Shown piece after piece: positions 1 to 8,437 of a stretch of DNA of 64,000 nucleotides. The stretch comes from Novosphingobium clariflavum (GTDB taxonomy: Bacteria > Pseudomonadota > Alphaproteobacteria > Sphingomonadales > Sphingomonadaceae), in NCBI RefSeq assembly GCF_026420865.1, contig NZ_JAPCWC010000002.1, positions 124,001-188,000 of the forward strand, in the 5' to 3' direction. The notes beneath the pieces are model-generated. The model was not told the DNA's origin, searched no databases, and saw only the letters and a program-made list of their open reading frames with translations. Positions within the stretch are counted from its first letter, which is position 1. Each line of letters starts with the position of its first letter. Made by a program: the position numbers and the translations under genes.

Positions 1-1
1 C

Positions 2-232
2 GGCCTGATCCGCGCCAAGCTGGCGCAGGCCTTCGGCCGCCTGATCCGCAGCAAGGGCGACCGCGGCCATTTTGTCGTTCTATCCTCCGCCTTTCCATCG
101 CGCCTCCTGAGCGCGTTCCCGAAGGGCACGCCGGTTCATCGGATTTCACTGGAAGAAGCCTTGCATCGCGTGGCCGCAAGTGTTTCAGGGGAAACCGTCA
201 AGGACGGCAATCACGCCCGCCCGCCGGTTTGA
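2..232 (+). CDS. DinG-like ATP-dependent DNA helicase, C-terminal fragment
   Basis: The open frame enters from the left edge and ends at TGA 230-232, giving the last 76 residues. The stretch containing AFGRLIRSKGDRG followed by VVLSSAFPSRLL is the helicase motif VI region and C-terminus typical of DinG/Rad3-like superfamily 2 helicases, which unwind DNA structures during repair and replication. Only the end is present, so the N-terminal Walker motifs and any iron-sulfur cysteines cannot be checked. It is followed after 27 bp by the co-directional SixA-like gene. Confidence 0.75.
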   Translation, partial: GLIRAKLAQAFGRLIRSKGDRGHFVVLSSAFPSRLLSAFPKGTPVHRISLEEALHRVAASVSGETVKDGNHARPPV

Positions 233-259
233 CCCGTTCAGTGTGAGCTTGATCCCCGC

Positions 260-805
260 ATGAAAACTCTCGGCATTTTCAGGCACGCCAAATCGGACTG
301 GAACGACGCCCGCCTGCGGGATTTCGACCGCCCGCTGAACAAGCGCGGACGCAAGGGCGCAGCCTTGATGGGCCTGCACATCCGTGACCATGCGGTGAGA
401 TGGAACCGTATCCTCGCCTCTCCGGCGGTGCGCGCCGCGCAGACGATCGAACTGGCCGAGGAAGCCGCTGGCGAATCGCCGGCGATCACCTGGGACCGCC
501 GCCTCTATCTGGCCAGCTCGGCCATTCTCATGGATGTGCTGCGCGAGCAGACCACCGATCCCGGCACCCTCATGCTGGTCGGCCACAATCCGGGCCTCGA
601 AGACCTGATCTTCGACCTCGTGCCCGACGACAGATCGAGCCCGATGCGCGACATGGTCGAGGAGAAGTTTCCGACCGCCGCCTTTGCAGTGATCGAACTG
701 GACATCGCATCCTGGAGCGAGATTACCGACGGCTGCGGCCGACTGGTGCACCTCACCCGCCCGCGCGACCTGGACCCCGAACTGGGGCCGCAGATCGAAT
801 TCTGA
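260..805 (+). CDS. SixA-type histidine phosphatase
   Basis: This 181-residue protein belongs to the histidine phosphatase (phosphoglycerate mutase-like) superfamily. The catalytic RHA motif is at residues 8-10, with His9 as the presumed phospho-acceptor, and the second active-site histidine lies in VGHNPG (His109). The KSDW directly after RHA and the total length match the SixA branch, which removes phosphate from phosphohistidine signalling proteins; the actual substrate here is unknown. It starts with ATG and lies downstream of the DinG-like gene on the same strand, probably co-transcribed. It is convergent with the MerR gene. Confidence 0.85.
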   Translation: MKTLGIFRHAKSDWNDARLRDFDRPLNKRGRKGAALMGLHIRDHAVRWNRILASPAVRAAQTIELAEEAAGESPAITWDRRLYLASSAILMDVLREQTTDPGTLMLVGHNPGLEDLIFDLVPDDRSSPMRDMVEEKFPTAAFAVIELDIASWSEITDGCGRLVHLTRPRDLDPELGPQIEF

Positions 806-844
806 TCGGCAGCAGCCGCCGCGCGGATCAGGACAAAGGCGAAG

Positions 845-1273
845 TCAGGCGGCCAGGGCCGCTGCCAGCTTGTCGCGGATGGCGCGCAGCCGCGCGAGAC
901 GTTCGGGCGAAATATCCGCCACCAGCGACGCCGGCTCTGCCGCCGGAGCCGCCTGCAGCGCCGTCGCTTCCGGTACGCTTCCACCTTCCAGCGCCTGCCG
1001 GGCACCCCGCAGGGTATAGCCCTCGCGGTGCACCAAACGGTCAATTTCGGCAATCAAAGCAACATCTTCCGGCCGATAATAGCGGCGTCCACCCGCGCGC
1101 TTGATCGGCTGAAGCGCCGGAAACTGCTCTTCCCAATACCGCAGCACGTGCTGGCGCACGCCCAGAGCCTTGGTCACCTCGCCAATCGTGCGCAGCGCGT
1201 CCGCCGCCTTCCCATCGTCAAAACGAGAAAGCGGCGCTTGCGACACCGGATCGCGATCCGGATTCTGAGACAT
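845..1273 (-). CDS. MerR-family transcriptional regulator
   Basis: This 142-residue protein has a winged-helix MerR DNA-binding domain at about residues 28-95, including IGEVTKALGV, LRYWE and the wing sequence GGRRYYRPED. The C-terminal part is short, Ala-rich and lacks the cysteine cluster of metal-sensing MerR proteins, so the inducer cannot be guessed. It follows ihfA on the same strand with a 43-bp gap. That neighbourhood (ihfA then merR) is common in alphaproteobacteria and suggests a housekeeping regulator rather than an acquired resistance regulator. Confidence 0.85.
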   Translation of the reverse strand: MSQNPDRDPVSQAPLSRFDDGKAADALRTIGEVTKALGVRQHVLRYWEEQFPALQPIKRAGGRRYYRPEDVALIAEIDRLVHREGYTLRGARQALEGGSVPEATALQAAPAAEPASLVADISPERLARLRAIRDKLAAALAA

Positions 1274-1316
1274 GAAATTCGCTCCTTACGGGCCACCGCC
1301 CCCAGAGCGGCCATGG

Positions 1317-1613
1317 TCAGACTTGCGCGATGCGATCCTTGAGCATCTGGCTAGCACGGAACGTCATCACCCGACGCGGCGTGATGGGCACCTCAATCCC
1401 TGTCTTGGGATTTCGGCCGATACGTTCACCCTTGTCCCGCAACAAAAACGTACCGAAACCGGAGATCTTGACGTTCTCCCCATCGGTCAATGCGTTGGAC
1501 ATATGCTGAAGAATGGCTTCGACCATACCAAGCGATTCTGCCCGTGACAGGCCCAACCGGCGATGGATGGCTTCCGCGATCTCAGCTCTCGTCAATGTTT
1601 CCGTGGAGCGCAT
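1317..1613 (-). CDS. ihfA: Integration host factor subunit alpha
   Basis: This 98-residue HU/IHF-family DNA-bending protein has the beta-arm signature GRNPKTG at residues 66-72, whose proline intercalates into the DNA minor groove. It forms a heterodimer with IHF-beta and shapes promoters and replication or recombination complexes. I chose the ATG at 1613 rather than an upstream in-frame start at 1655: it has an AGGGGA ribosome binding site about 6 bases upstream and gives the family's usual length. It lies between fabH and merR on the same strand. Confidence 0.93.
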   Translation of the reverse strand: MRSTETLTRAEIAEAIHRRLGLSRAESLGMVEAILQHMSNALTDGENVKISGFGTFLLRDKGERIGRNPKTGIEVPITPRRVMTFRASQMLKDRIAQV

Positions 1614-1724
1614 AACACCACATCCCCTTCGAGCCCGAACCCCCATGACGATCATATGAAAAAATGAGGGAAAAGCAATGCTCGACGCAGGAGACTGCGC
1701 CGATTTGAAACAGGCTCAACGGAA

Positions 1725-2696
1725 CTACATCCGGATCAGGCTGGCGCCCCAGGTGAAGCCGCCGCCCATCGCTTCCAGCACGACCAGGTCGCCCTTCACG
1801 ATTCGGCCGTCCCGCACCGCCTGATCGAGCGCCAGCGGCACCGATGCAGCAGAGGTATTGGCGTGCTGGGAGACCGTCATCACCACCTTTTCGGCGGGAA
1901 GATTGAGCTTGCGCGCGGTCGCATCGAGAATGCGGGCATTGGCCTGATGCGGCACCAGCCAGTCGATGTCCTGCGCGGTGTGACCGGTTTCGGCCAGCAC
2001 TTCCTCAAGCACTTCGGCGAGATTCGTCACCGCGTGACGGAACACTTCGCGGCCTTTCATGCGCAGCTTGCCAACGGTTCCCGTCGTCGACGGTCCGCCA
2101 TCGACGAACAGAAGCTGGTTATGCGCGCCATCGGCATGGAGACGGGTAGCGAGCACACCGCGCGGCTCCTCGCCCTCTTCCTGCTCCTGCGCCTCGAGCA
2201 CGATCGCGCCCGCGCCGTCGCCGAAGAGCACGCAAGTCGTGCGGTCTTCCCAGTCGAGAATCCGGCTGAAAGTTTCCGAACCGATCACCAGCGCGCGCTG
2301 GGCCATGCCCGAACGCAGCATCGAATCGGCAACACCGACCGCGTAGAGGAAACCCGAACAGACTGCCGCCACGTCAAAGGCGATACCGCCGCGGCAGCCA
2401 AGATTCGCCTGAACGATCGTGGCGGTGGCCGGGAAGGTCTGGTCCGGAGTGGCCGTTGCCAGCACGATGAGGTCGATCGACGCGGCGTCGATGCCGGCCG
2501 CCTCGATCGCCTTGCGGGCGGCGTCGGTGGCAAGGCTCGACGTCGTCTCGTCGGCATCGGCGATATGACGGTTGGAGATGCCGGTACGCTCGACGATCCA
2601 TTCGTCGCTGGTATCGACCTTCTCTGCCAGTTCTGCGTTGCTGACCGCGCGGCGCGGCAGGGCAGAGCCCGTGCCGACGATGACCGAACGCCGCAT
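1725..2696 (-). CDS. fabH: 3-oxoacyl-[ACP] synthase III (beta-ketoacyl-ACP synthase III)
   Basis: This 323-residue condensing enzyme starts fatty-acid synthesis by joining acetyl-CoA to malonyl-ACP. The catalytic triad is visible: Cys113 in [10 protein letters not shown], His250 in VPHQAN and Asn280 in QHANTSAAS. Length and motif order are normal for FabH. Its ATG shares one base with the plsX stop (TGATG at 2694-2698), so the two genes are translationally coupled. The neighbours plsX and rpmF form the classic lipid-synthesis cluster. Confidence 0.95.
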   Translation of the reverse strand: MRRSVIVGTGSALPRRAVSNAELAEKVDTSDEWIVERTGISNRHIADADETTSSLATDAARKAIEAAGIDAASIDLIVLATATPDQTFPATATIVQANLGCRGGIAFDVAAVCSGFLYAVGVADSMLRSGMAQRALVIGSETFSRILDWEDRTTCVLFGDGAGAIVLEAQEQEEGEEPRGVLATRLHADGAHNQLLFVDGGPSTTGTVGKLRMKGREVFRHAVTNLAEVLEEVLAETGHTAQDIDWLVPHQANARILDATARKLNLPAEKVVMTVSQHANTSAASVPLALDQAVRDGRIVKGDLVVLEAMGGGFTWGASLIRM

Positions 2697-3757
2697 CAGG
2701 CGCGCTCTTCCTGGACGCGCGTCTTGCGCAGGGACGTCCCACCCATGCGGGCGAGGTCGGCGGAAATCCGCTCGGTCACATTTTCCTCCAGGAGTCGCGC
2801 AGTCACCGCGACGGCATTGGCGACACCGGCGGCATTGGCGCCGCCATGGCTTTTCACCACGATACCGTTGAGACCCAGGAAAACTGCGCCGTTATGATTA
2901 TTGGGATCGAGATGGTGCTTGAGCAGTTCGGTGGCCGGCTTCGAGATCAGGAACCCGATCTTAGAGCGCAGCGAACTGGTGAAGCCCCGACGCAGCAGGT
3001 CGGCGACGAAACGGGCCGTACCCTCCACCGCCTTCAGCGCGACATTGCCCGAGAAACCGTCGGTCACGACGACATCCATGTCGCCGCGGCCCAGCTTGTC
3101 GGCCTCAGTAAAACCGTCGAAGGACATCGACAGGTCGGCGGCGGAAGCCTTGAGCATCGCTGCCGCATCGCGCAGCATTTCGGTGCCCTTGGTTTCCTCG
3201 GTGCCGATATTGAGCAGACGCACGCGCGGCTGCTCGCGCCCCGTGGCAACGCGGGCATAGGCAGCACCCATGATCGCGAACTGCACGAGATTGCGCGCAT
3301 CGCATTCCGCATTGGCGCCAAGGTCGAGCATGACGAGGTCATGGTCTTCCAGCGTCGGCAGCAAGGCGGCAAGCGCGGGCCGGTCGATACCGGGCATCGT
3401 GCGCAGCGAGAGCTTGGCGATCGCCATCAGCGCGCCGGTATTACCGGCGCTGACGGCGGCTCCGGCGTCACCCGCCTTCACCGCCTCGATAGCGCGCCCC
3501 ATCGAGGTACCCTTGGCCCGGCGCAAGGCCTGGCTGGGCTTGTCCTCACCGCTGATGACGCCTTCGGTATGCAGGATTTCGGAGCTGGCCCTGAGGTTGG
3601 GATGAGCCTCAAGTGCGGATTTGATCCGCGGCTCGTCCCCCACCAGCAGGAACTTGAACTGATCATGGCGACGGCGCGCAAGTGCGGCGCCCTCGATCAT
3701 GACGCGCACACCTTCGTCGCCGCCCATCGCATCGATAGCGATACGCGGCAGACTCAT
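2696..3757 (-). CDS. plsX: Phosphate acyltransferase PlsX
   Basis: PlsX makes acyl-phosphate from acyl-ACP for phosphatidic acid synthesis at the inner membrane. The protein begins with [11 protein letters not shown], the family's N-terminal signature, and contains SAGNTGAL and the later [13 protein letters not shown] motif. I use the ATG at 3757 (353 residues), which has a GGAG upstream. The longer frame reaching 3868 runs back over the end of rpmF and adds a Ser/Thr/Lys-rich stretch not seen in the family. It overlaps fabH by one base and follows rpmF. Confidence 0.95.
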   Translation of the reverse strand: MSLPRIAIDAMGGDEGVRVMIEGAALARRRHDQFKFLLVGDEPRIKSALEAHPNLRASSEILHTEGVISGEDKPSQALRRAKGTSMGRAIEAVKAGDAGAAVSAGNTGALMAIAKLSLRTMPGIDRPALAALLPTLEDHDLVMLDLGANAECDARNLVQFAIMGAAYARVATGREQPRVRLLNIGTEETKGTEMLRDAAAMLKASAADLSMSFDGFTEADKLGRGDMDVVVTDGFSGNVALKAVEGTARFVADLLRRGFTSSLRSKIGFLISKPATELLKHHLDPNNHNGAVFLGLNGIVVKSHGGANAAGVANAVAVTARLLEENVTERISADLARMGGTSLRKTRVQEERA

Positions 3758-3785
3758 GCTTTTTCTCCGAAACTCGTCTTTGGTC

Positions 3786-3965
3786 TTAGACTTCGACCGC
3801 GACGATTTCGCGACCGTTGTAGTGACCGCAAGCGTTGCACAGGTTGTGCGGACGCTTGAGTTCGCCACAGTTCGGGCACTCGTGGAAAGCTTCGACCTTC
3901 AGCGCATCATGGCTGCGGCGCATGCCACGGCGGGACGGGGTGGTCTTTCTTTTAGGGACAGCCAT
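3786..3965 (-). CDS. rpmF: 50S ribosomal protein L32
   Basis: This 59-residue gene is read directly from the sequence on the minus strand, from ATG 3965-3963 to TAA 3788-3786. The protein starts [14 protein letters not shown] and contains the zinc ribbon CPNCG ... CNACGHY, both diagnostic of L32. It is a component of the large ribosomal subunit. It sits directly upstream of plsX and fabH, the widely conserved rpmF-plsX-fabH order. A gap of 28 bp separates it from plsX. Confidence 0.95.
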   Translation of the reverse strand: MAVPKRKTTPSRRGMRRSHDALKVEAFHECPNCGELKRPHNLCNACGHYNGREIVAVEV

Positions 3966-4130
3966 TTCGGCACCTGTTCCTGAAACTGGATTAATGTCAA
4001 AAAGGCCGCCGGGAACCGTTTTCGCGGACCGGCGGCTTGCGAAGGCGCGCCTATAACCGATTTCTCACCAGTTGCAACCCGTTCGTCCCCGCAGCAAGAA
4101 CGCGAAATCGACAAAGGGGAAAACGAACCC

Positions 4131-4523
4131 ATGATTCTTCAAACCACGCTGTGCCTTGCGGCGGCAGCGGCCGTCATCACTTTCTGGCACATAGCACGTA
4201 TCGGTCAGCTGCGCATGCGCGATAAGGTCCTTTTCGGTGACGGCGGTCACGACCTGCTGTCGCGCCGCATGCGCGCCCAGCTCAATTTCGTGGAAAGCAC
4301 GCCCTTCGTGCTGATCCTCGTGGCCGCCATCGAAATGACCGGAAAGGCGGGCCCCTGGCTCGCCATCGTCGGTGCAGTCTTCATGCTGGGACGCGTTTCG
4401 CATGGCCTGGGCATGGACATCCCCAAGCCCAATCCGCTTCGCATGGCCGGCGTCCTGGTCACCGTGCTCACGCTGCTGGGGCTTTCGGTGATGGCCGTGC
4501 TGATCGCGCTGGGCCGCTTCTGA
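4131..4523 (+). CDS. MAPEG-family membrane protein
   Basis: This 130-residue protein has about four hydrophobic segments and the MAPEG arrangement: a first helix, then a charged loop with RxRAQLNFVES, then two to three helices. MAPEG members (membrane-associated proteins in eicosanoid and glutathione metabolism) include glutathione transferases, but many bacterial members have no assigned substrate. The ATG at 4131 is preceded by AAAGGGGA. A strong hairpin terminator follows at 4553-4580. It is divergent from rpmF. Confidence 0.8.
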   Translation: MILQTTLCLAAAAAVITFWHIARIGQLRMRDKVLFGDGGHDLLSRRMRAQLNFVESTPFVLILVAAIEMTGKAGPWLAIVGAVFMLGRVSHGLGMDIPKPNPLRMAGVLVTVLTLLGLSVMAVLIALGRF

Positions 4524-4552
4524 TCCCGCCGCGCATGGCAGGCAAACAAAAA

Positions 4553-4580
4553 GGGCGCCGGTCGGACCGGCGCCCTTTTT
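4553..4580. terminator. Bidirectional intrinsic terminator
   Basis: A perfect 10-bp stem (GGGCGCCGGT with ACCGGCGCCC) and a 3-base loop is followed by five T on the plus strand and preceded by five A, so it can work in both directions. It lies between the convergent MAPEG gene (ends 4523) and the metallo-hydrolase gene (ends 4601). Confidence 0.9.
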
Positions 4581-4600
4581 CATTTAATCCACGGTAAAGA

Positions 4601-5284
4601 TCACGCCGGCAGACCGCGCTCCAACGCCGCATCACCGACATAGGGATTCGTCCGGCGCTCTTCACCAAAGGTGCTGATCGGACCGTGTCCCGGCACAAAC
4701 GTCACATCATCGCCGAGCGGCCAGAGCCCGGTGGTGATCGAGTTGACGAGATCCTCGAGGTTCCCGCGCGGGAAGTCCCAGCGACCGATTCCGCCCTGGA
4801 ACAGGACATCGCCCACCATCGCGAACTTGCTCGGCGCATGGTGGAAGATCACGTGACCCGGCGTGTGCCCGGGACAATGGACCACATCGAGTTCCAGCTC
4901 GCCCACCGTCACCTTATCGCCATTCTCGAGCCAACGATCAGGCTCGAAAGTATGCGCTTCCATGTTCCAGCGCGGACCGTCGTCATTAAGCTGCGCGATC
5001 CAGAACCGGTCCTCCTCGTGCGGGCCTTCAATCGGCACGCCCATTTCCTTGGCAAACACACCCGCCATGCCGCAGTGGTCGAGATGGCCATGGGTGACGA
5101 GAATCTTCTCCAGCGTCACCCCGGTCTTTTCCAGCGCCTGACGCAGCTTGGGCAAGTCCCCCCCGGGATCGACAAAGGCACCGCGCATCGTCCGGGTGCA
5201 CCACAGGAGCGTGCAATTCTGCTGGAGCGGCGTGACAGGAATGATCCCCACCCGCATCGGACGTTCGTCGGCAGTTTCGGTCAT
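4601..5284 (-). CDS. MBL-fold metallo-hydrolase (glyoxalase II-like)
   Basis: This 227-residue protein has the metallo-beta-lactamase signature THGHLDH near residue 75, followed by the downstream histidines in HCPGHTPGH and the final FVPGHGP. These bind two metal ions in hydrolases of the glyoxalase II group, which cleave thioesters such as S-lactoylglutathione; the substrate here is not proven. I chose the ATG at 5284 (start MTETADERP); a second in-frame ATG at 5257 is possible, and neither has a clear ribosome binding site. Longer frames upstream run into the S24 gene. It lies 41 bp downstream of that gene. Confidence 0.85.
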   Translation of the reverse strand: MTETADERPMRVGIIPVTPLQQNCTLLWCTRTMRGAFVDPGGDLPKLRQALEKTGVTLEKILVTHGHLDHCGMAGVFAKEMGVPIEGPHEEDRFWIAQLNDDGPRWNMEAHTFEPDRWLENGDKVTVGELELDVVHCPGHTPGHVIFHHAPSKFAMVGDVLFQGGIGRWDFPRGNLEDLVNSITTGLWPLGDDVTFVPGHGPISTFGEERRTNPYVGDAALERGLPA

Positions 5285-5325
5285 GCCGCAGGAGATGGCC
5301 GCAAGCCGCCCTGAATGCAACTGCG

Positions 5326-5958
5326 CTAGATGCGCCCGCCCTTCCAGACGACTCGCCCGATCACCACCACATCGTCGAGCCCGCATTCGATCACCCGGTA
5401 GGCCGGATTGTCGCTGAGCAGGGCGATCCGCCCGGCGCCGACCGGTTCCAGCCGCTTGACCAGCACGGCATCGTCCAGACGCACGACATGAATGCCGTCG
5501 CGCAGCGGCTGCCAATCGCGGTCGACAAGGATCTCGTCACCATGACGCAGCGTCGGCTCCATCGAATCGCCGGTCACGCTGATCGCGGAGAGCGCATCGG
5601 GCCGCAGCCCGAGCGAACGCAGCCACCGCGCAGTGAAGCGCAAGGTGCCGAACGTCTCCTCCTCCCCCGCATGGGCACCCGGCCCGGCAGACGCGCCGAC
5701 GGCCAGCCGGGGCACATCGACCCATCCGGTCAAATCGTAGGATTTTTCTCCACCCTTGCCCAGCTCCACCTCATCCACACCAAAGAACCGCGCCAGCAGG
5801 CTGCGGTCCTGCTCCTCCAGCTTTCGCGGGCTGCCCTTCTTGATGAATTGCTGGAGATAGCTGGCATTTTTACCGATCATCCGGGAGAGCGACGAAAGGC
5901 TTACCCCTCGGGCATCGGCGAGTTGCAGCAGGCGGGAGCGGGGGTCCGGGGTTTCCAT
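5326..5958 (-). CDS. S24-family (LexA/CI-like) repressor-protease
   Basis: This 210-residue protein has an N-terminal helix-turn-helix (about residues 8-45, with LSRMIGKNASYLQQFIKKG) and a C-terminal S24 peptidase domain. The catalytic serine is in VTGDSMEPT and the lysine in VLVKRL. Proteins of this plan bind operators and may self-cleave at an Ala-Gly bond after a stress signal; the segment LAVGASAGPG between the domains is a possible cleavage linker. The ATG at 5958 is preferred to an upstream TTG at 5994. It is divergent from a small HTH-like gene, with a palindrome between them. No other phage genes are nearby. Confidence 0.85.
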   Translation of the reverse strand: METPDPRSRLLQLADARGVSLSSLSRMIGKNASYLQQFIKKGSPRKLEEQDRSLLARFFGVDEVELGKGGEKSYDLTGWVDVPRLAVGASAGPGAHAGEEETFGTLRFTARWLRSLGLRPDALSAISVTGDSMEPTLRHGDEILVDRDWQPLRDGIHVVRLDDAVLVKRLEPVGAGRIALLSDNPAYRVIECGLDDVVVIGRVVWKGGRI

Positions 5959-5976
5959 AATGTAATCCGTAACCGA

Positions 5977-6000
5977 AGGAAATTTCCTAGACAAGTAGGA
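5977..6000. promoter_or_regulatory. Candidate operator between divergent S24 repressor and small HTH-like gene
   Basis: A perfect 12-bp palindrome AGGAAATTTCCT (5977-5988) overlaps a second inverted repeat, TCCTA-N6-TAGGA (5985-6000). Together they give three AGGA-type half-sites in 24 bp in the short divergent intergenic region. This arrangement suits cooperative binding by the S24 repressor, but binding is inferred. Confidence 0.5.
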
Positions 6001-6059
6001 TTTGGATGCCGAAATTCCCGGAACATTACGAAAACATCCAAAACCGGAGCTTTCACACG

Positions 6060-6248
6060 ATGCTACTGCGCCAGATCGAGCGCTTTCTGCGCCTGACGGA
6101 AATGCCGTGGACCAAGTTCGGTCGCCTGGCGACCCACGACCCGCGATTCGTCGCGGACTTGCGCAACGGCCGCAATCCTCGCGCCGGCACCGTGAAACGC
6201 GTCGAACATTTCATGAACAACTATCTGGAGAGCCTCCATGCGCACTAA
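6060..6248 (+). CDS. Small HTH-like protein, conserved in sphingomonads
   Basis: This protein has 62 residues from the ATG at 6060 (GGAG ten bases upstream). An in-frame ATG at 6006 would give 80 residues and has AGGA close by, so the start is uncertain. The sequence WTKFGRLATHDPRFVADLRNG looks like a two-helix DNA-binding segment followed by a basic turn, and the end is RVEHFMNNYLES. I recognise the pattern from small uncharacterised sphingomonad proteins but know of no tested function. It is divergent from the S24 repressor, like a Cro partner, and overlaps the next gene by 11 bp. Confidence 0.6.
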   Translation: MLLRQIERFLRLTEMPWTKFGRLATHDPRFVADLRNGRNPRAGTVKRVEHFMNNYLESLHAH

Positions 6249-6669
6249 TTTCGCCGCCCATCGCGAAGCTGGCCGTAACCACGCCCGCGACGCCGGCGCG
6301 TTCCGCTCCATGCTCGAAACCGCCCGCAGCGCGCTGGGCGATGGCGCCGGCAGGCCGCGCGGCCCCTGGCTGCTCCTGCTTTCGGAAGTCCTGCTGCTGG
6401 CGGGCAAGCAGGTGGAATTCCTCCATCACGCCGAACGGCCGTGGAGCAGCGCCACCTTCTCCGGTTCGCGCCACACCATTGCGCTGGCATTCGAGGGCGT
6501 GGATGCCATCGTCGAGGGCGAGGCACTGATCGCCGCCCTGCCCGATCACGAATTCACCGTGCCGGGGCGAATCGTCGCAGATGCCGCCATCGCCGCGGTC
6601 GACCATGCGGCAGGCCCGCCCGCGCGCATGACGGTGGAAGTGGAACTGCTGCTGCTCGACGACTGCTGA
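6238..6669 (+). CDS. Uncharacterised protein coupled to small HTH-like gene
   Basis: This 143-residue protein starts with an ATG inside the last codons of the previous gene (11-bp overlap), so the two are likely translated together. It has a hydrophobic stretch PWLLLLSEVLLLAG near residues 43-56 and no signal peptide, zinc motif or enzyme signature that I can see. The C-terminal half is Ala-rich and acidic. I do not recognise the family. Its linkage suggests that it is controlled by the neighbouring repressor. Confidence 0.55.
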   Translation: MRTNFAAHREAGRNHARDAGAFRSMLETARSALGDGAGRPRGPWLLLLSEVLLLAGKQVEFLHHAERPWSSATFSGSRHTIALAFEGVDAIVEGEALIAALPDHEFTVPGRIVADAAIAAVDHAAGPPARMTVEVELLLLDDC

Positions 6670-6720
6670 GCCGCCGCCTCATACCAACCTGCAAGAAGCC
6701 ACGCTCGACGCTGGCTTAGA

Positions 6721-7659
6721 TCAATATCCCAGCCCCGGATCGACGACATGGCCAAGCGGTTCACCCGCAACGAACCGCTCGGCATTGGCAAGAAAGCGCT
6801 TCTCGCCGCGCGTGAACAGCAGATCCTGCGCCCGCCCCGACAGATGCATCGAGATATGGACATTCTCGCGTGACCATAGCGGGTGATCGGCGGGCAGCGG
6901 CTCGGGATCGGTGACATCGAGGAACGCGCCGCCCAGATGCCCCGAATCGATCGATGCCAGCAGCGCCTCCTGATCGACCACGGTGCCGCGCGCGAAATTG
7001 ACCAGTGCCGCCCCCGGCTTCATCGCCGCAAACTCCGCCGGACCGAACATGCGGTATGTGTCCGGCGTCGAGGGCACGATCAGGATCACCCAGTCGAACC
7101 GCCCCAGCACGCCGCGCCACTCCTCCGCGCCCAGCTCCCCCGGCCCCGGACGACGGCGAACGCCGGTCACGTGCGCGCCGAAGGCACGCAGAATTTCGGC
7201 GATGCGGCTGCCGATCTCACCGGCGCCGATCACCAGCACCTGCGAATCGAGCAGTTCGCGCTTGCCCGGAGGCTCGGCCAGCCACTCGTGACGGTCCTGC
7301 GCGCGCACGACCTCGCGCCAGCCCTTGGCCATCGTCAGCATGCCCATGACGGTGAACTCGGCAACCGACTGCGCGTGGATGCCCCCGCCGTTGGTCAGCG
7401 TGATGCCCCGTTCGCACAGCAGGTCGAGCGGCAGCCAGTCGACGCCCGAAGACAGCACGTTACACCACTTGAGCCGTGTTCCCCGCGCCACCGCCTCGCG
7501 CGCGGTCGGGCCGTCGATCTGGTGCAGCCAGACCGCATCCGCCTGTTCCACCATGGCAAGAAGCTCACCGCCATCGCTGTACCAGCGCGCCTCGACCCCC
7601 GCAGGCAAGCGCCCCTCAAGACCGGGGCGGAACTGCGCGGAGATGAGGACGATGGTCAT
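6721..7659 (-). CDS. D-2-hydroxyacid dehydrogenase (NAD(P)-binding)
   Basis: This 312-residue oxidoreductase is of the D-isomer-specific 2-hydroxyacid dehydrogenase family (D-lactate/glyoxylate reductase type). The nucleotide-binding loop VIGAGEIGSRIAE is followed by an Arg-containing strand end (VRRRPG). The catalytic Arg is in NFARGTVVD, the Glu in VTDPEPLPADHP, and the acid-base His is probably in ISMHLSG. The start is the ATG at 7659 with GGAG upstream; the longer frame runs into the divergent SIMPL gene. The exact 2-oxo acid reduced cannot be read from the sequence. Confidence 0.85.
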   Translation of the reverse strand: MTIVLISAQFRPGLEGRLPAGVEARWYSDGGELLAMVEQADAVWLHQIDGPTAREAVARGTRLKWCNVLSSGVDWLPLDLLCERGITLTNGGGIHAQSVAEFTVMGMLTMAKGWREVVRAQDRHEWLAEPPGKRELLDSQVLVIGAGEIGSRIAEILRAFGAHVTGVRRRPGPGELGAEEWRGVLGRFDWVILIVPSTPDTYRMFGPAEFAAMKPGAALVNFARGTVVDQEALLASIDSGHLGGAFLDVTDPEPLPADHPLWSRENVHISMHLSGRAQDLLFTRGEKRFLANAERFVAGEPLGHVVDPGLGY

Positions 7660-7720
7660 TGACAGGCTCCGGACAGACATAACAACTTGAAGAAGAGTGA
7701 AATTGGCAGGGGAAGCCGAC

Positions 7721-8437
7721 ATGGCAAGACGGCAATGGGCATATGCGGTTGCGTTTCTCGGCACGCTGGTCCCGCTCGGTGCAATAGCGCAGGACGAAGG
7801 ATCGCAGGAAGTCGTGGTCACCGCCGCGCGCCGCGATGCCGAGGACTATTCCGCGACGATGCCCGCGGTGGGGCTGCGCCGAAAGGCCGACTTTGCCATC
7901 GTCGAAGTCACCGTATCGGGCGACAGCCGCGACAAGGCCCAGCGCGAGAGCGAGATCTACGACATGATTCGCAGCGCTATCGCCGCCGCGCCGCGCGCCG
8001 GGGTGCAACTGGCCTACGGCGAACGCACGCTCCAGCCGCTCACCGCCCAGAACTACCGCAATCTGACGCTGCGCAACGATTCCCGGCCCGACAGCCAGCG
8101 CACCAGCTTTCTCGCGAAAGTACCGCTGACCGGCACGATGGACGCCCAGGGCGCACAGGCCGCGATCACGCGTTTCGTGAAATCGGTAGAGCCCGTCGGC
8201 CGCGCGCTGATGAGCCAGAGCGACGACCTGACCCTCTCGATCGTCGCCCCGGATCAGTATCGCGGCCAGATCGCCGATGCCATCGCCGCCGATGCCAGGG
8301 GCATGGCGAGCCGGCTCGGCAATGGCTACGGCGTGGAAATCGAAGGTCTGCAATGCCCGGTCGAATGGGCGCGCGCCGGCCTTTCCGAAGTGCTGCTCTT
8401 CTTGCCCTACAAGCTCAAAGTCGTGCCGGTCGGCTAG
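7721..8437 (+). CDS. SIMPL (DUF541) domain protein, secreted
   Basis: This 238-residue protein has an N-terminal signal peptide (hydrophobic segment ending GAIAQ) and the SIMPL/DUF541 pattern: FAIVEVTVSGDSRDKAQ early and repeated beta-alpha units afterwards. SIMPL proteins are periplasmic or envelope proteins of poorly known function, some tied to oxidative stress. I chose the ATG at 7721, which has AGGGGA upstream, over a GTG at 7697. It is divergent from the dehydrogenase gene, and its TAG shares the palindrome CTAG with the convergent cysS stop. Confidence 0.8.
   Translation: MARRQWAYAVAFLGTLVPLGAIAQDEGSQEVVVTAARRDAEDYSATMPAVGLRRKADFAIVEVTVSGDSRDKAQRESEIYDMIRSAIAAAPRAGVQLAYGERTLQPLTAQNYRNLTLRNDSRPDSQRTSFLAKVPLTGTMDAQGAQAAITRFVKSVEPVGRALMSQSDDLTLSIVAPDQYRGQIADAIAADARGMASRLGNGYGVEIEGLQCPVEWARAGLSEVLLFLPYKLKVVPVG

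Noticed and set aside
5326-6669. Prophage remnant
   Set aside because: Only the repressor-like pair suggests phage. No integrase, terminase, structural genes or att repeats are visible.
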